A DNA stretch of 30,148 bases, from the NCBI GenBank assembly GCA_900539655.1, contig UQCR01000086.1:1-30148 (forward strand), given 5' to 3'. This DNA comes from an uncultured Robinsoniella sp. (GTDB lineage: Bacteria; Bacillota; Clostridia; Lachnospirales; Lachnospiraceae). The position numbers and the translations under genes were made by a program. Numbering within the stretch: the first letter of the stretch is position 1; each line of letters opens with the position of its first letter. Shown here piece after piece: positions 1 to 6,347 of the stretch. The notes below the pieces were generated by a model that saw only the letters and a list, made by a program, of their open reading frames with translations, made no database searches and was not told where the DNA came from.

Positions 1-56
1 AAAGCCGCAACGCCGCCCGCTTTGCGTTTCTGGAAACGCAGGATTGCATAGGGCAT
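1..56 (-). CDS. MobV-type relaxase / plasmid recombination (Mob/Pre) protein, N-terminus only
   Basis: Only the first 18 codons are in the window; the gene runs off the left edge. The visible N-terminus is MPYAILRFQKRKAGGVAA, which I recognise as the start of MobV (Mob/Pre) relaxases of clostridial mobilizable elements. These nick a cognate oriT and pilot the strand during mobilization. An AGGAAG ribosome binding site lies at 67-72, ten bases before the ATG at 56-54; an in-frame stop at 62-60 excludes an earlier start. A pMV158-like oriT lies about 270 bp upstream at 326-366, the expected arrangement for this family. The catalytic His and metal-binding motifs are beyond the edge, so intactness cannot be judged. 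Confidence 0.75.
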   Translation of the reverse strand, partial: MPYAILRFQKRKAGGVAA

Positions 57-97
57 AATTCATCATCTTCCTTTCTTCGGCGGGTAAACTGCCCTTT

Positions 98-639
98 GGG
101 TGACAGCGGTGACGGCGGTGACAGCAGTTTTGGGATACCCCCTACCGACTGCCTCAACTGTCACCCTTATTCCCTGCATGACGGTCATGTCGATGATGAC
201 GGTGTTTTTGGAATACCCCCTCGCAAGAGCCGTCACCGTCATGCTGCCATTCTTTTATCCGAAGCGTGGAGCGTAGGATAAGCAGGGCGTAAGACCTGCC
301 ATAAGGGAGTCCAGAGGGAACGTCTGGCACACGACTTTGCAGGGCAAAGTGTAGTGTGTTACACCCTGTAAACGCAGTCGGAAAAATCGGAAGGATTTTT
401 CTGACCGCAGGGGTGGTTTTACACGCCGAAAAGGGCGGGTAAATCCTACGCCTGCACTTTGCGTTTACGGGGTGTTCTCCCGCAGGGATGACAGCGGCAG
501 GGTATCCTAAAATCACTGTCACCGCCGTCACCGCTGTCACCCGCAGGGCAGAGTCGCCAGCTTTACACGGCTTTAAGCGTCAATGACAGTAACAGGGGGT
601 ATCCCAATATCGCTGTCACCACCGTCACCGCTGTCACCC
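98..639. repeat. Four iteron-like ~45-bp repeats in opposing orientations, in the repA-mob gap
   Basis: The 516-bp gap between repA and the relaxase (57-572) has no convincing gene. It carries copies of a module built from GGTGACAGCGGTGACGG, a second GGTGACAG, a short AT-rich spacer and GGGATACCCCCT. Plus-orientation copies are at about 98-142 and, diverged, 181-222. Minus-orientation copies are at about 498-543 and 594-639. The last lies inside the 3' end of repA and encodes its tail GDSGDGGDSDIGIPP. Direct and inverted repeats beside a RepA-like ATPase gene suggest replication iterons or protein-binding sites; that role is inferred. The oriT lies between the two pairs. Confidence 0.7.
326..366 (+). 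other. oriT: pMV158-type origin of transfer (oriT) for MobV
   Basis: The sequence GGCACACGACTTTGC followed by AGG, GCAAAGT and GTAGTGTGTTACAC matches the layout of MobV oriTs. It has a 7-bp inverted repeat ACTTTGC/GCAAAGT (334-340/344-350) and a nick-type core TAGTGTG/TTA. By analogy with pMV158, the nick would fall between 358 and 359 on the plus strand. A second small inverted repeat, GTGTA/TACAC, brackets the nick. With this polarity repA, the regulators and tet(O) enter the recipient first and mob last, as expected. The assignment rests on remembered pMV158 oriT sequence and on the adjacent MobV start. Confidence 0.75.
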
Positions 640-1604
640 GCCCGCTTTGCAAGCGAAATCTGCCTGCCGTGTTTTTTGCGGCTGTACTGATAAACGATAT
701 GGTTCTCATTTAAAAATGTGGTGCGGTATTCATTGAGCCATTTCGTAATCACCGTGGGTATGGTTTCCGTTTCCCTCATAGCGGCTAACAGCTCCGTTGC
801 CGTGCCTGCCCATTCTTCCTTATCCCTCATAAAATCCACCAACCGAAAAAGGACGTCTGGTATCGTTTCTTTCGCAAGCTGCTCCTGCGTTTTTCTCTCC
901 ACAAGTTCCCAACTGCAATCACGGAAACGCAGCGTGTATTCCTGATAGGGCGTGTCCCTGCCCGTCACATACAGCTTGGCGGTGTCGGATGCCCGTTTCT
1001 CCTTTTCCAGAACAAAGGTAGCGTCCGCACTCCCCGTTAAGCCTGTCGTCCCAGACACCTTGTTGAACACATCGCTGTCATTCTGCTTTCGGATGTGGTG
1101 TACGACAATGACCGCCAATGAATGCCTGTCGGCAAAGTCTTTGATTAGTGAGATGTCCCCATAGTCGCTTGCGTAGGCATTGTCTTTTGAAGCTGTACGG
1201 ACTTTCTGCAAAGTGTCAATGACAATAAGCCTGCTGTTTGGGTAATCTTTCAGATAATCTTCAAGCTGCACGATAAGACCGTCTGACAGCTTGCAGCTTG
1301 CCACGGCAAAGTGAAGCCGCCTGCTCGCTTCGTTCGTCAATCGGAACAGCCTGTCCTGTATACGGCAGAACGTGTCCTCAAGGCAGAGGTAAAGCACGTC
1401 GCCCTCCATTGTCGGCATATCCCACAAGGGAAGTCCCTGCGACACGCATAAACATAGCTTCAGCATGAGCCAGCTCTTTCCTATCTTCTGTGAGCCGCAG
1501 AACAGCGACAAGCCTGTGGGGATAAGGCTGTCCACCACAAAGGACGGCTTCTCAAGCGGTTCATAAAGGAGCGTTTCGGCGTTGACTGTCTGTAACTTCT
1601 GCAT
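573..1604 (-). CDS. RepA-like AAA/KaiC-fold ATPase (replicative helicase-type protein)
   Basis: This 343-aa protein is a RepA/DnaB-like P-loop ATPase. Walker A is GSQKIGKS at residues 37-44, Walker B is LIVID at about 126-130, and a VIVVHH strand follows near 165-170, typical of RSF1010 RepA-like hexameric helicases found on plasmids and integrative elements. The ATG at 1604 has a strong AAAGGAGG site six bases upstream. The C-terminal ~20 residues (GDSGDGGDSDIGIPP plus a short tail) are encoded by one of the iteron-like repeats, so the repeat may have extended the protein. It lies downstream of three sigma-like genes and upstream of oriT and mob, which suggests replication or maintenance of the excised module. 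No separate initiator is visible. Confidence 0.8.
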   Translation of the reverse strand: MQKLQTVNAETLLYEPLEKPSFVVDSLIPTGLSLFCGSQKIGKSWLMLKLCLCVSQGLPLWDMPTMEGDVLYLCLEDTFCRIQDRLFRLTNEASRRLHFAVASCKLSDGLIVQLEDYLKDYPNSRLIVIDTLQKVRTASKDNAYASDYGDISLIKDFADRHSLAVIVVHHIRKQNDSDVFNKVSGTTGLTGSADATFVLEKEKRASDTAKLYVTGRDTPYQEYTLRFRDCSWELVERKTQEQLAKETIPDVLFRLVDFMRDKEEWAGTATELLAAMRETETIPTVITKWLNEYRTTFLNENHIVYQYSRKKHGRQISLAKRAGDSGDGGDSDIGIPPVTVIDA

Positions 1605-1647
1605 GGCTTTCCTCCTTTCGGGCGGTGTTTTTGTTTTCGTTGCACAT
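1561..1647 (-). CDS. Possible 28-aa small ORF overlapping the repA start
   Basis: An ATG at 1647-1645 is preceded by AAGGAGG with nine bases between. It opens a 28-codon frame beginning MCNENKNTARKEE and ending in TGA at 1561, out of frame with repA and overlapping its first 44 bases. It could be a coupling peptide that feeds ribosomes to repA, or chance. The ribosome binding site is the main support; I know no family for it. Confidence 0.3.
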   Translation of the reverse strand: MCNENKNTARKEESHAEVTDSQRRNAPL

Positions 1648-1759
1648 AGGCGTTGACCTCCTTAAAAATAGATTTACTCCCACGAAGAAAAAGTGAGAGT
1701 ATGTAATGCCGCCAATCCCACACAAATAAAAAACAGATTTCTTTTTCGGGCGGTGTCGG

Positions 1760-2233
1760 TCACGGTTGGAGATACTTCCTCATTTCCGCCTTTACTTTCT
1801 CCTTTGCAATCGCAACAGATTTCTGTATTGCCGAAGCGGTGCAATGCTCCATAGCGGCGATTTGGTAAAAATTGAACTCATACTCGTAGTAGAGCAGGAA
1901 ACGCCGCCTTTGTATCTCTGGCAGTCCGTCAACCGCCTTACAGAGCAGTTCTGCCCGTTCTGCCTCAATCATTTGTTCCTCTATGCTCTTAGGCAGCTTC
2001 AACGCCCGCCTGTTCAGCGTTTCGTCCCATACTTCCGAAAACTCCCTGTGCCGCTCGTCCCATTGGAGGAGATTCCTGTTCCTGCGTTCCATCTGCCGAA
2101 ACTCCATAAAGAACTGTTCCGACACTTCCAACTCGTGGGATTTGCCCTGCCCGTCCTTAAAGCTGATAAAATACCTTGTGCCGCTTTCCGTGGATTCCTC
2201 CCGAAGCGTGTACGCCTTAACTCTGTATGCCAT
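1760..2233 (-). CDS. Sigma-70 region 4-like helix-turn-helix protein (1 of 3)
   Basis: The start is taken at ATG 2233 (MAYRVKAYTL), eight bases after a GGAGG; a longer reading from 2281 lacks a comparable site. The 157-aa product has a variable N-terminal half and a C-terminal segment (LPEIQRRRFLLYYEYEFNF, then QIAAMEHCTASAIQKSVAIA) like sigma region 4: a helix around an 'LP-x-x-RRRFLLYY' stretch, then a helix-turn-helix. Such sigma-like proteins without region 2 are common in clostridial mobile elements. It sits between another sigma-like gene and repA and probably regulates this operon. Promoter targets are unknown. Confidence 0.65.
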   Translation of the reverse strand: MAYRVKAYTLREESTESGTRYFISFKDGQGKSHELEVSEQFFMEFRQMERRNRNLLQWDERHREFSEVWDETLNRRALKLPKSIEEQMIEAERAELLCKAVDGLPEIQRRRFLLYYEYEFNFYQIAAMEHCTASAIQKSVAIAKEKVKAEMRKYLQP

Positions 2234-2309
2234 CCCGCTTGCCTCCTGCAAAAAATAAGTGAGGGGATTTCCATCCCTCACCCAGTAGCCCGCAGGACGG
2301 CAGGCTGTT

Positions 2310-2741
2310 TTAGACGCTATAAAATTTTCGTAGCTTCTTCCGCAGATGGTCTAACCTCGCATAGATGGCACCAGTCGTCAAATGCACGAGCGGGGCAATC
2401 TCCTTTGTGGAATACCCCTGCATTTTCAGCAGGACGATTTTCAAGGTACGCCCGTCCACCGCGACTAATACTTGATAGAGATTTTCGCTCTCAATCTCGT
2501 CCAGTAACTCCGCAACCGTACCCACTTCCGTCTGCCGCTCCCTGTCTGCCATGTCCTCAAGGTATTCCGCAATGTCATTCGTCCATCGGTAAAACCGCCT
2601 GTTGGAATTGAAGTCTGCCCTGTCCGCAATGCGTATCTGCTCAATGGTCGCTTCATCAACGCCGCACTCACGCAGCAGCTTTTCCTCCGCTTCTTTCCAG
2701 ATACGCCATTTCCTGTCCTCCCGTCCGTGGTTATATGCCAT
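2310..2741 (-). CDS. Sigma-70 region 4-like helix-turn-helix protein (2 of 3)
   Basis: The ATG at 2741 (MAYNHGREDRKW) follows GGAGG by nine bases. A longer reading from 2795 would start inside a terminator stem and is rejected. The 143-aa protein has a charged N-terminus, and its C-terminal helix-turn-helix (KIVLLKMQGYSTKEIAPLV, then TTGAIYARLDHLRKKLRKF) resembles sigma region 4. The N-terminus is one I recognise from regulators of clostridial integrative and mobilizable elements. It lies 40 nt after a strong intrinsic terminator, so expression requires read-through. Its function as transcription regulator is inferred. Confidence 0.7.
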   Translation of the reverse strand: MAYNHGREDRKWRIWKEAEEKLLRECGVDEATIEQIRIADRADFNSNRRFYRWTNDIAEYLEDMADRERQTEVGTVAELLDEIESENLYQVLVAVDGRTLKIVLLKMQGYSTKEIAPLVHLTTGAIYARLDHLRKKLRKFYSV

Positions 2742-2781
2742 GCTTCTTTTCCTCCAATCAGAATTGATTGAGAGGGCAGAG

Positions 2782-2821
2782 AAAAACCCCCTCATTTTCC
2801 CAAAGGAAAAAACAAGGGGGC
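2782..2821 (-). terminator. Strong intrinsic terminator between sigma-like genes
   Basis: On the minus strand a CCCCC arm pairs with GGGGG, and the U-rich/A-rich interior extends the stem to about 15 bp with a short loop. TTTTT follows at 2786-2782. It lies after the gene at 2837-3346 and 40 nt before the ATG of the next co-directional gene, leaving no room for a promoter between. Confidence 0.8.
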
Positions 2822-2836
2822 TGAACGCCTTAAATT

Positions 2837-3346
2837 TTAATTTTCTATTATCTTTCTTAGTTTTCTTAGGATTCTGGCTTTGCGTTTGTTCACAACGCTC
2901 TGGGTTATGCCGAACCTCGCCCCGACTTCACGCTCAGAAAGTCCGTCAAAAAAGATTGCCTGTATCAATTCCTGTTCACTATCCGACAGCAAAGGCAGGG
3001 CGGCTTTCAGCCTGTCCACCATAACCGCATTGACAACGGTTTCCGCAATGTCTGCCGCTTCATCAGCGATAAAGTCTAAAGGCTTCCCCTCGCTGTCCGT
3101 AAATCCATCCAGAGAAAGCAGGCTGTTCTTCGTATCTAATTTTTTCAGATAACGCCACCGTTCCTTATCTCGGTAGAAGTCCGTGTATTGCTCCCTCACG
3201 ACTTCAAGCAGACAGCCTTGAATGGGGATAAACAGCTTGTCCATATAGGTCTGGTCGGATTCCCTGCGGCGGCAGAAATCCGTATAGGACAGTTCCACAT
3301 ATCTGCCGCTTTCCTTGATATATACCTTTCTCGGTGCGTATTTCAC
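2837..3346 (-). CDS. Sigma-70-like helix-turn-helix protein (3 of 3, first in operon)
   Basis: The GTG start at 3346 is preceded by GGGAGG seven bases upstream. The 169-aa product has a C-terminal sigma region 4-type domain: LPLLSDSEQELIQAIFFDG, then a helix-turn-helix LSEREVGARFGITQSVVNKR and a basic tail. The N-terminal half (residues 1-100) does not show a clear region 2. It is the first gene of the sigma-like cluster, downstream of a structured leader (3461-3594) and a dyad (3361-3392) that touches its ribosome binding site. It probably regulates the mobilization module; targets are unknown. Confidence 0.7.
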   Translation of the reverse strand: MKYAPRKVYIKESGRYVELSYTDFCRRRESDQTYMDKLFIPIQGCLLEVVREQYTDFYRDKERWRYLKKLDTKNSLLSLDGFTDSEGKPLDFIADEAADIAETVVNAVMVDRLKAALPLLSDSEQELIQAIFFDGLSEREVGARFGITQSVVNKRKARILRKLRKIIEN

Positions 3347-3360
3347 TGTAAGTACCTCCC

Positions 3361-3392
3361 ATCTGAATTTTTGAAATGTTCAAAATCCAGAT
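3361..3392. promoter_or_regulatory. Imperfect palindrome just upstream of the first sigma-like gene
   Basis: ATCTGAATTTTTGAA and TTCAAAATCCAGAT form a near-perfect dyad separated by ATG, directly before the GGGAGG site of the gene starting at 3346. It could be an operator for one of the helix-turn-helix proteins or an RNA hairpin controlling translation. No protein is assigned. Confidence 0.5.
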
Positions 3393-3460
3393 GGAGAGGT
3401 GGCGAACGACACCTAACACCACTAATAGCCCTATGGCACTTTCCAACAAAAATCGACAAA

Positions 3461-3594
3461 AGAAAAACCGCAAAGGCTCTATGACCTTTACGGTTATGGG
3501 AAATATTAATTCTGTTGTATGGAGATTGTACTTCTACATTCAAGGCAGGAAGTGCCGTTGCATAGGCAGAAATTTTTTTAACTGGTTTCCTGCC
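3461..3594 (-). promoter_or_regulatory. Structured mRNA leader with an intrinsic terminator/attenuator
   Basis: The 490-bp stretch between the first sigma-like gene and the KTR gene has no supported CDS. In minus-strand RNA, GGCAGGAA (3594-3587) can pair with TTCCTGCC (3551-3544), while its GGCAG part can instead pair with CTGCC at 3569-3565, giving alternative stems. Further downstream CCGTAAAGG and CCTTTGCGG (3493-3485/3476-3468) form a 9-bp stem followed by TTTTTCTTTT, an intrinsic terminator about 115 nt before the start at 3346. Switchable stems followed by a terminator suggest attenuation of the regulator/repA operon. I could not assign a convincing promoter. Confidence 0.5.
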
Positions 3595-3668
3595 GTTCTC
3601 TGATATGCTATGTATTGATAAATTTTGCTTCGTATGAGCAGATAGATAACTGCCCGAAAAAAGGACAT

Positions 3669-3706
3669 AAAAAAATCCCTCCAAATTTAAAAACAAATTC
3701 AGAGGG
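3669..3706 (-). terminator. Weak hairpin with T-run
   Basis: CCCTC and GAGGG arms (3677-3681/3702-3706) with AT pairing inside are followed on the minus strand by ATTTTTTT. It lies just after the KTR terminator and has no evident gene of its own, so it may be a back-up terminator or part of the following leader. Confidence 0.4.
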
Positions 3707-3780
3707 TAATTTAGGGTATAACAAAATAACCCACCCGAATATCGTTTTTTTTATTTGGTGAGTTTGTTCTTTCAAATACG

Positions 3781-3830
3781 AAACAAAAAGAGCCGATGAT
3801 TCGTGAATTGTTCCACAATTTCATCGGCTC
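3781..3830 (-). terminator. Intrinsic terminator of the tet(O)-KTR unit
   Basis: GAGCCGATGA (3830-3821) pairs perfectly with TCATCGGCTC (3799-3790). An inner AATTG/CAATT stem adds stability, and TTTTTG follows on the minus strand. It begins seven bases after the KTR stop codon. Confidence 0.85.
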
Positions 3831-3836
3831 TGCGTC

Positions 3837-4010
3837 TTAAGCGTCTGGCTCTTTGATGACAGTTATCTTCAAGTTGTCAACTTTAATCAATCTTTCTTGT
3901 CTGCATTTTGGACAATAAAGGGGATAATTCTCCAAAACAGTGTCCTTCCTAATTTTATTACGGGTTTTGTTCCCACAAACAGGACACAATATCCATTCGC
4001 ATTTCATCAT
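3837..4010 (-). CDS. Cysteine-rich KTR domain protein (57 aa)
   Basis: This 57-aa frame starts MMKCEWILCPVCGNKTR and contains two CPxC knuckles (CPVC near residues 9-12, CPKC near 33-36), a likely zinc-ribbon. The GNKTR stretch is the signature after which 'cysteine-rich KTR' proteins are named; they are regularly found just downstream of tet genes in Firmicute mobile elements. It begins 51 bases after the tet(O) stop and ends at a strong terminator, so it is probably co-transcribed with tet(O). Its function is not known. The start could be either of two adjacent ATG codons (4010 or 4007). Confidence 0.85.
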   Translation of the reverse strand: MMKCEWILCPVCGNKTRNKIRKDTVLENYPLYCPKCRQERLIKVDNLKITVIKEPDA

Positions 4011-4061
4011 AATTAGTCTCTAATCCTTTCAAATCTCATTTTATATGACTTTTGCAAGCTG

Positions 4062-5981
4062 TTAAGCTAACTTGTGGAACATATGCCGAACCTTATCTAT
4101 ACGGCTATTCGGGCGGCGGGGTTGGCAAATAAATTTACCAATAGCTGGCTGGTATCCTTTTAACTCTGTCAAGCAGACTCCCTGCCCATTTGTGAAATAA
4201 GTTAAATCGTTCCTGTATTCTTGAATACATCTAGCAGGGATTTCTCCTTTCAGAATGACCTCGTCATTCTTTATCTGAGTACTTACAATATCTGCACAAT
4301 ACCTTGGAGCATCATGATACGCCCGTGAGAGATATTCCTGCGGTGCATAAATTTCAAAGTGGAGATATGGCTCTAATAGTTCTGTCCCTGCTTTTTTTAA
4401 AGCCTGCTCCAATACGATAGGGGAAAGCAGCCGAAAGTCTGCGGGGGTACTTACAGGACTATAATACAATCCATATTCAAAACAGATTTTACAGTCTGTC
4501 ACTTTCCATCCATACAGCCCCTGCTCGCAGCCATAAAGAACCCCCTCCATAACCGCATTTTGGAACGATTGATTTAAATATCCAAGTGAAACTCTGCTTT
4601 CATACTGCACTCCGCTTCCAATAGGGAGCGGCTCTATGGACAACCCGACAGAAGCCCAGAAAGGATTTGGCGGGACTTCTATGTGGATGGTATATTCTGC
4701 TTTTCTAAGCGGTCTTTCCATATATATAACAGTAGGCTCTTTTATTTCTGCCTCCACATGATATTTTTCCTCAAGGATGGCACAAATGACTTCCATCTGC
4801 ACTTTCCCCAAAAAAGAAAGTATAATCTCATGCGTTGTAGTATCCACATAATATTTTAAAAGAGGGTCGCCATCTGAAATTTCTGTAAGTGCCCCAAGCA
4901 ATATTTCCCGCTGTTCAGATTTCTTTACTGCAATCGTTGTTTGGAGCATAGGGAGAGGATTTTCAATAAATTTTCTCTGCGGCAACAGTATTCCGTTCCC
5001 CAAAATACTGTTTAGCTGCAAAACATCATTTGGTAAAATTACAATATCACCAGAGCAGGCTGTATCGGATGAATATAATTCACCGTTTGTCGGAACACAC
5101 ATCTCTGTGATTTTTATTTTCTCTTTTTCAGATATTCTAATAACATCCCTCAAATGCAATGTTCCGCTATATATACGCACATAAACAAAACGCCGCCTTT
5201 TCTCTGAATATTCAATCTTAAAAACCTGCCCGCATAGTTCAGATTGACCTTCAGGCGTTGATGAATAAAATTTACTGGCAATCACTTCTATAAGCTGCCG
5301 AATCCCCAGATTGTTTTTAGCGCTTCCGTGATAAACGGGAAATAACGTTCCGTTTTGGAATCTCCTGTTTTCTTCCTGTTCCAGTTCTGACATTTTAAAC
5401 GGTTTCCCTGACATATATTTCTCTAATAGTTCATCGTTTCCCATAATTACCGCATCCCACTGTTCCATATCGTCATTGTCCGTTACATTTATATGGGGAT
5501 GCTGCCCAACCTTTTGCTTCACTATAATTTCCGAAGAAAGCTTTGCTTTCATTTCTCGATATACCATTGGCAAATCAATCCCCTCTTGGTCAATTTTATT
5601 GATGAAAAAAATTGTCGGAATCTTCATTGTCTGTAGTGCATGAAACAGTATACGGGTCTGTGCCTGTATGCCATCCTTTGCAGAAACTAATAATACTGCT
5701 CCGTCTAATACGGATAAAGAACGGTATACTTCCGCCAAAAAATCCATATGGCCTGGCGTATCTATAATGTTGACTTTTACATCCTCCCACTGAAAAGATG
5801 TCACTGCTGTCTGGATAGTGATTCCCCTTTGACGCTCCAAATTCATTGTATCTGTCCTTGTTGTGCCTTCATCTACGCTCCCTAGTTCTGCAATTGCACC
5901 ACTGGTATACAATAAACTTTCCGTTAATGTTGTCTTTCCTGCGTCAACGTGAGCCAGAATGCCTAAGTTAATTATTTTCAT
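4062..5981 (-). CDS. tet(O): Tetracycline resistance ribosomal protection protein Tet(O)
   Basis: This 639-aa GTPase is an EF-G-like ribosomal protection protein that ejects tetracycline from the 30S A site. G1 is AHVDAGKTT at residues 10-18, the RGIT switch segment is near 51, G3 is DTPGH near 75, and G4 is NKID near 128. The length and the N-terminus (MKIINLGILAHVDAGKTTL, then TSGAIAELGSVDEGTTRTD) match Tet(O) as I remember it, and differ clearly from Tet(W) and Tet(M). A mosaic with tet(32) is not obvious, but alignment would be needed to exclude it. AGGAGG at 5990-5995 lies eight bases before the ATG. Promoter, leader peptide and attenuator are all present upstream, so the gene looks intact and regulated. 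It is followed by the KTR gene. Confidence 0.95.
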   Translation of the reverse strand: MKIINLGILAHVDAGKTTLTESLLYTSGAIAELGSVDEGTTRTDTMNLERQRGITIQTAVTSFQWEDVKVNIIDTPGHMDFLAEVYRSLSVLDGAVLLVSAKDGIQAQTRILFHALQTMKIPTIFFINKIDQEGIDLPMVYREMKAKLSSEIIVKQKVGQHPHINVTDNDDMEQWDAVIMGNDELLEKYMSGKPFKMSELEQEENRRFQNGTLFPVYHGSAKNNLGIRQLIEVIASKFYSSTPEGQSELCGQVFKIEYSEKRRRFVYVRIYSGTLHLRDVIRISEKEKIKITEMCVPTNGELYSSDTACSGDIVILPNDVLQLNSILGNGILLPQRKFIENPLPMLQTTIAVKKSEQREILLGALTEISDGDPLLKYYVDTTTHEIILSFLGKVQMEVICAILEEKYHVEAEIKEPTVIYMERPLRKAEYTIHIEVPPNPFWASVGLSIEPLPIGSGVQYESRVSLGYLNQSFQNAVMEGVLYGCEQGLYGWKVTDCKICFEYGLYYSPVSTPADFRLLSPIVLEQALKKAGTELLEPYLHFEIYAPQEYLSRAYHDAPRYCADIVSTQIKNDEVILKGEIPARCIQEYRNDLTYFTNGQGVCLTELKGYQPAIGKFICQPRRPNSRIDKVRHMFHKLA

Positions 5982-6016
5982 GTGATTTTCCTCCTATCAA
6001 CACCCAAAAAAGGGCA

Positions 6017-6054
6017 TAAAAATACCCAGTGATAAATACTCCTATCACTGGGTA
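6017..6054 (-). terminator. tet(O) transcription attenuator
   Basis: A perfect 12-bp hairpin (TACCCAGTGATA/TATCACTGGGTA, 6054-6043 and 6034-6023) is followed on the minus strand by ATTTTT, about 35 nt before the tet(O) ribosome binding site. This is the terminator arm expected in attenuation-controlled ribosomal protection genes. Confidence 0.85.
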
Positions 6055-6079
6055 AATAACTCCAATAGCCCCAAAACAC

Positions 6080-6097
6080 TTATATGTTTTCGGGCAT
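6080..6097 (-). CDS. tet(O) leader peptide, MPENI
   Basis: A five-codon frame ATG CCC GAA AAC ATA TAA lies between promoter and attenuator. It ends in PENI, as do the short leader peptides I recall upstream of tet(O)/tet(W). Ribosome progress on it would decide whether the attenuator folds. No strong ribosome binding site is visible ahead of it. Confidence 0.55.
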   Translation of the reverse strand: MPENI

Positions 6098-6116
6098 ATA
6101 AAATTACATGATAAAA

Positions 6117-6219
6117 GTATTCTTAAACTGGGTACAAAAAACTAAGCCCCATATTAAAAGTGAAACGAGACTGCTACTTTTTGTTCCCACTATCAAATTG
6201 ACAGTTTATTTAAGAATAC
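6117..6219 (-). promoter_or_regulatory. Long-range stem in the tet(O) 5' leader
   Basis: Minus-strand GTATTCTTAAATAAACTG (6219-6202) can pair with CAGTTTAAGAATAC (6130-6117), an 11-bp continuous stem plus three further pairs. This closes a large leader domain just upstream of the leader peptide, consistent with the structured leaders of ribosomal protection genes. Confidence 0.6.
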
Positions 6220-6261
6220 CTTGCCGCATATTTATTAACTCCTTGTATAATACTGAATCTA

Positions 6262-6290
6262 ATTATATTCCTTAACCCTTTATTTGTCAA
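6262..6290 (-). promoter_or_regulatory. Perfect sigma-A promoter for tet(O)
   Basis: On the minus strand TTGACA (6290-6285) and TATAAT (6267-6262) are both exact consensus hexamers with a 17-bp spacer. Transcription would begin near 6255 and run through the leader to tet(O), giving a leader of about 270 nt. Confidence 0.85.
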
Positions 6291-6307
6291 GCTGACAAAC
6301 TAAAGCA

Positions 6308-6336
6308 GAAAAAGCGGCAGGATTTCCCCCTGCCAC
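6308..6336 (-). terminator. Intrinsic terminator after tnpV
   Basis: GGCAGG (6334-6329 on the minus strand) pairs with CCTGCC (6321-6316), with extra G-C and G-U pairs outside, followed by GCTTTTT. It ends the transfer-side transcript just before the tet(O) promoter. Confidence 0.75.
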
Positions 6337-6347
6337 TAATCATCTGT

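Noticed and set aside
154..540. 128-codon minus-strand frame in the repA-mob gap
   Set aside because: It reads through the oriT and two iteron copies, has no ribosome binding site, and its composition looks like non-coding repeat translation.
98..639. Possible CRISPR array
   Set aside because: Only four diverged copies in two orientations with unequal gaps, and no cas genes. Iteron-like repeats fit better.
1766..2611. 281-codon plus-strand frame opposite the sigma-like genes
   Set aside because: It is the antisense of two well-supported genes with good ribosome binding sites and recognisable helix-turn-helix domains; the plus frame has no start signal.
3376..3603. 75-codon plus-strand frame (and the opposing 117-codon minus frame at 3343-3696)
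   Set aside because: Neither has a ribosome binding site, and both run across the stems and attenuator of the leader. The region is better explained as structured RNA.
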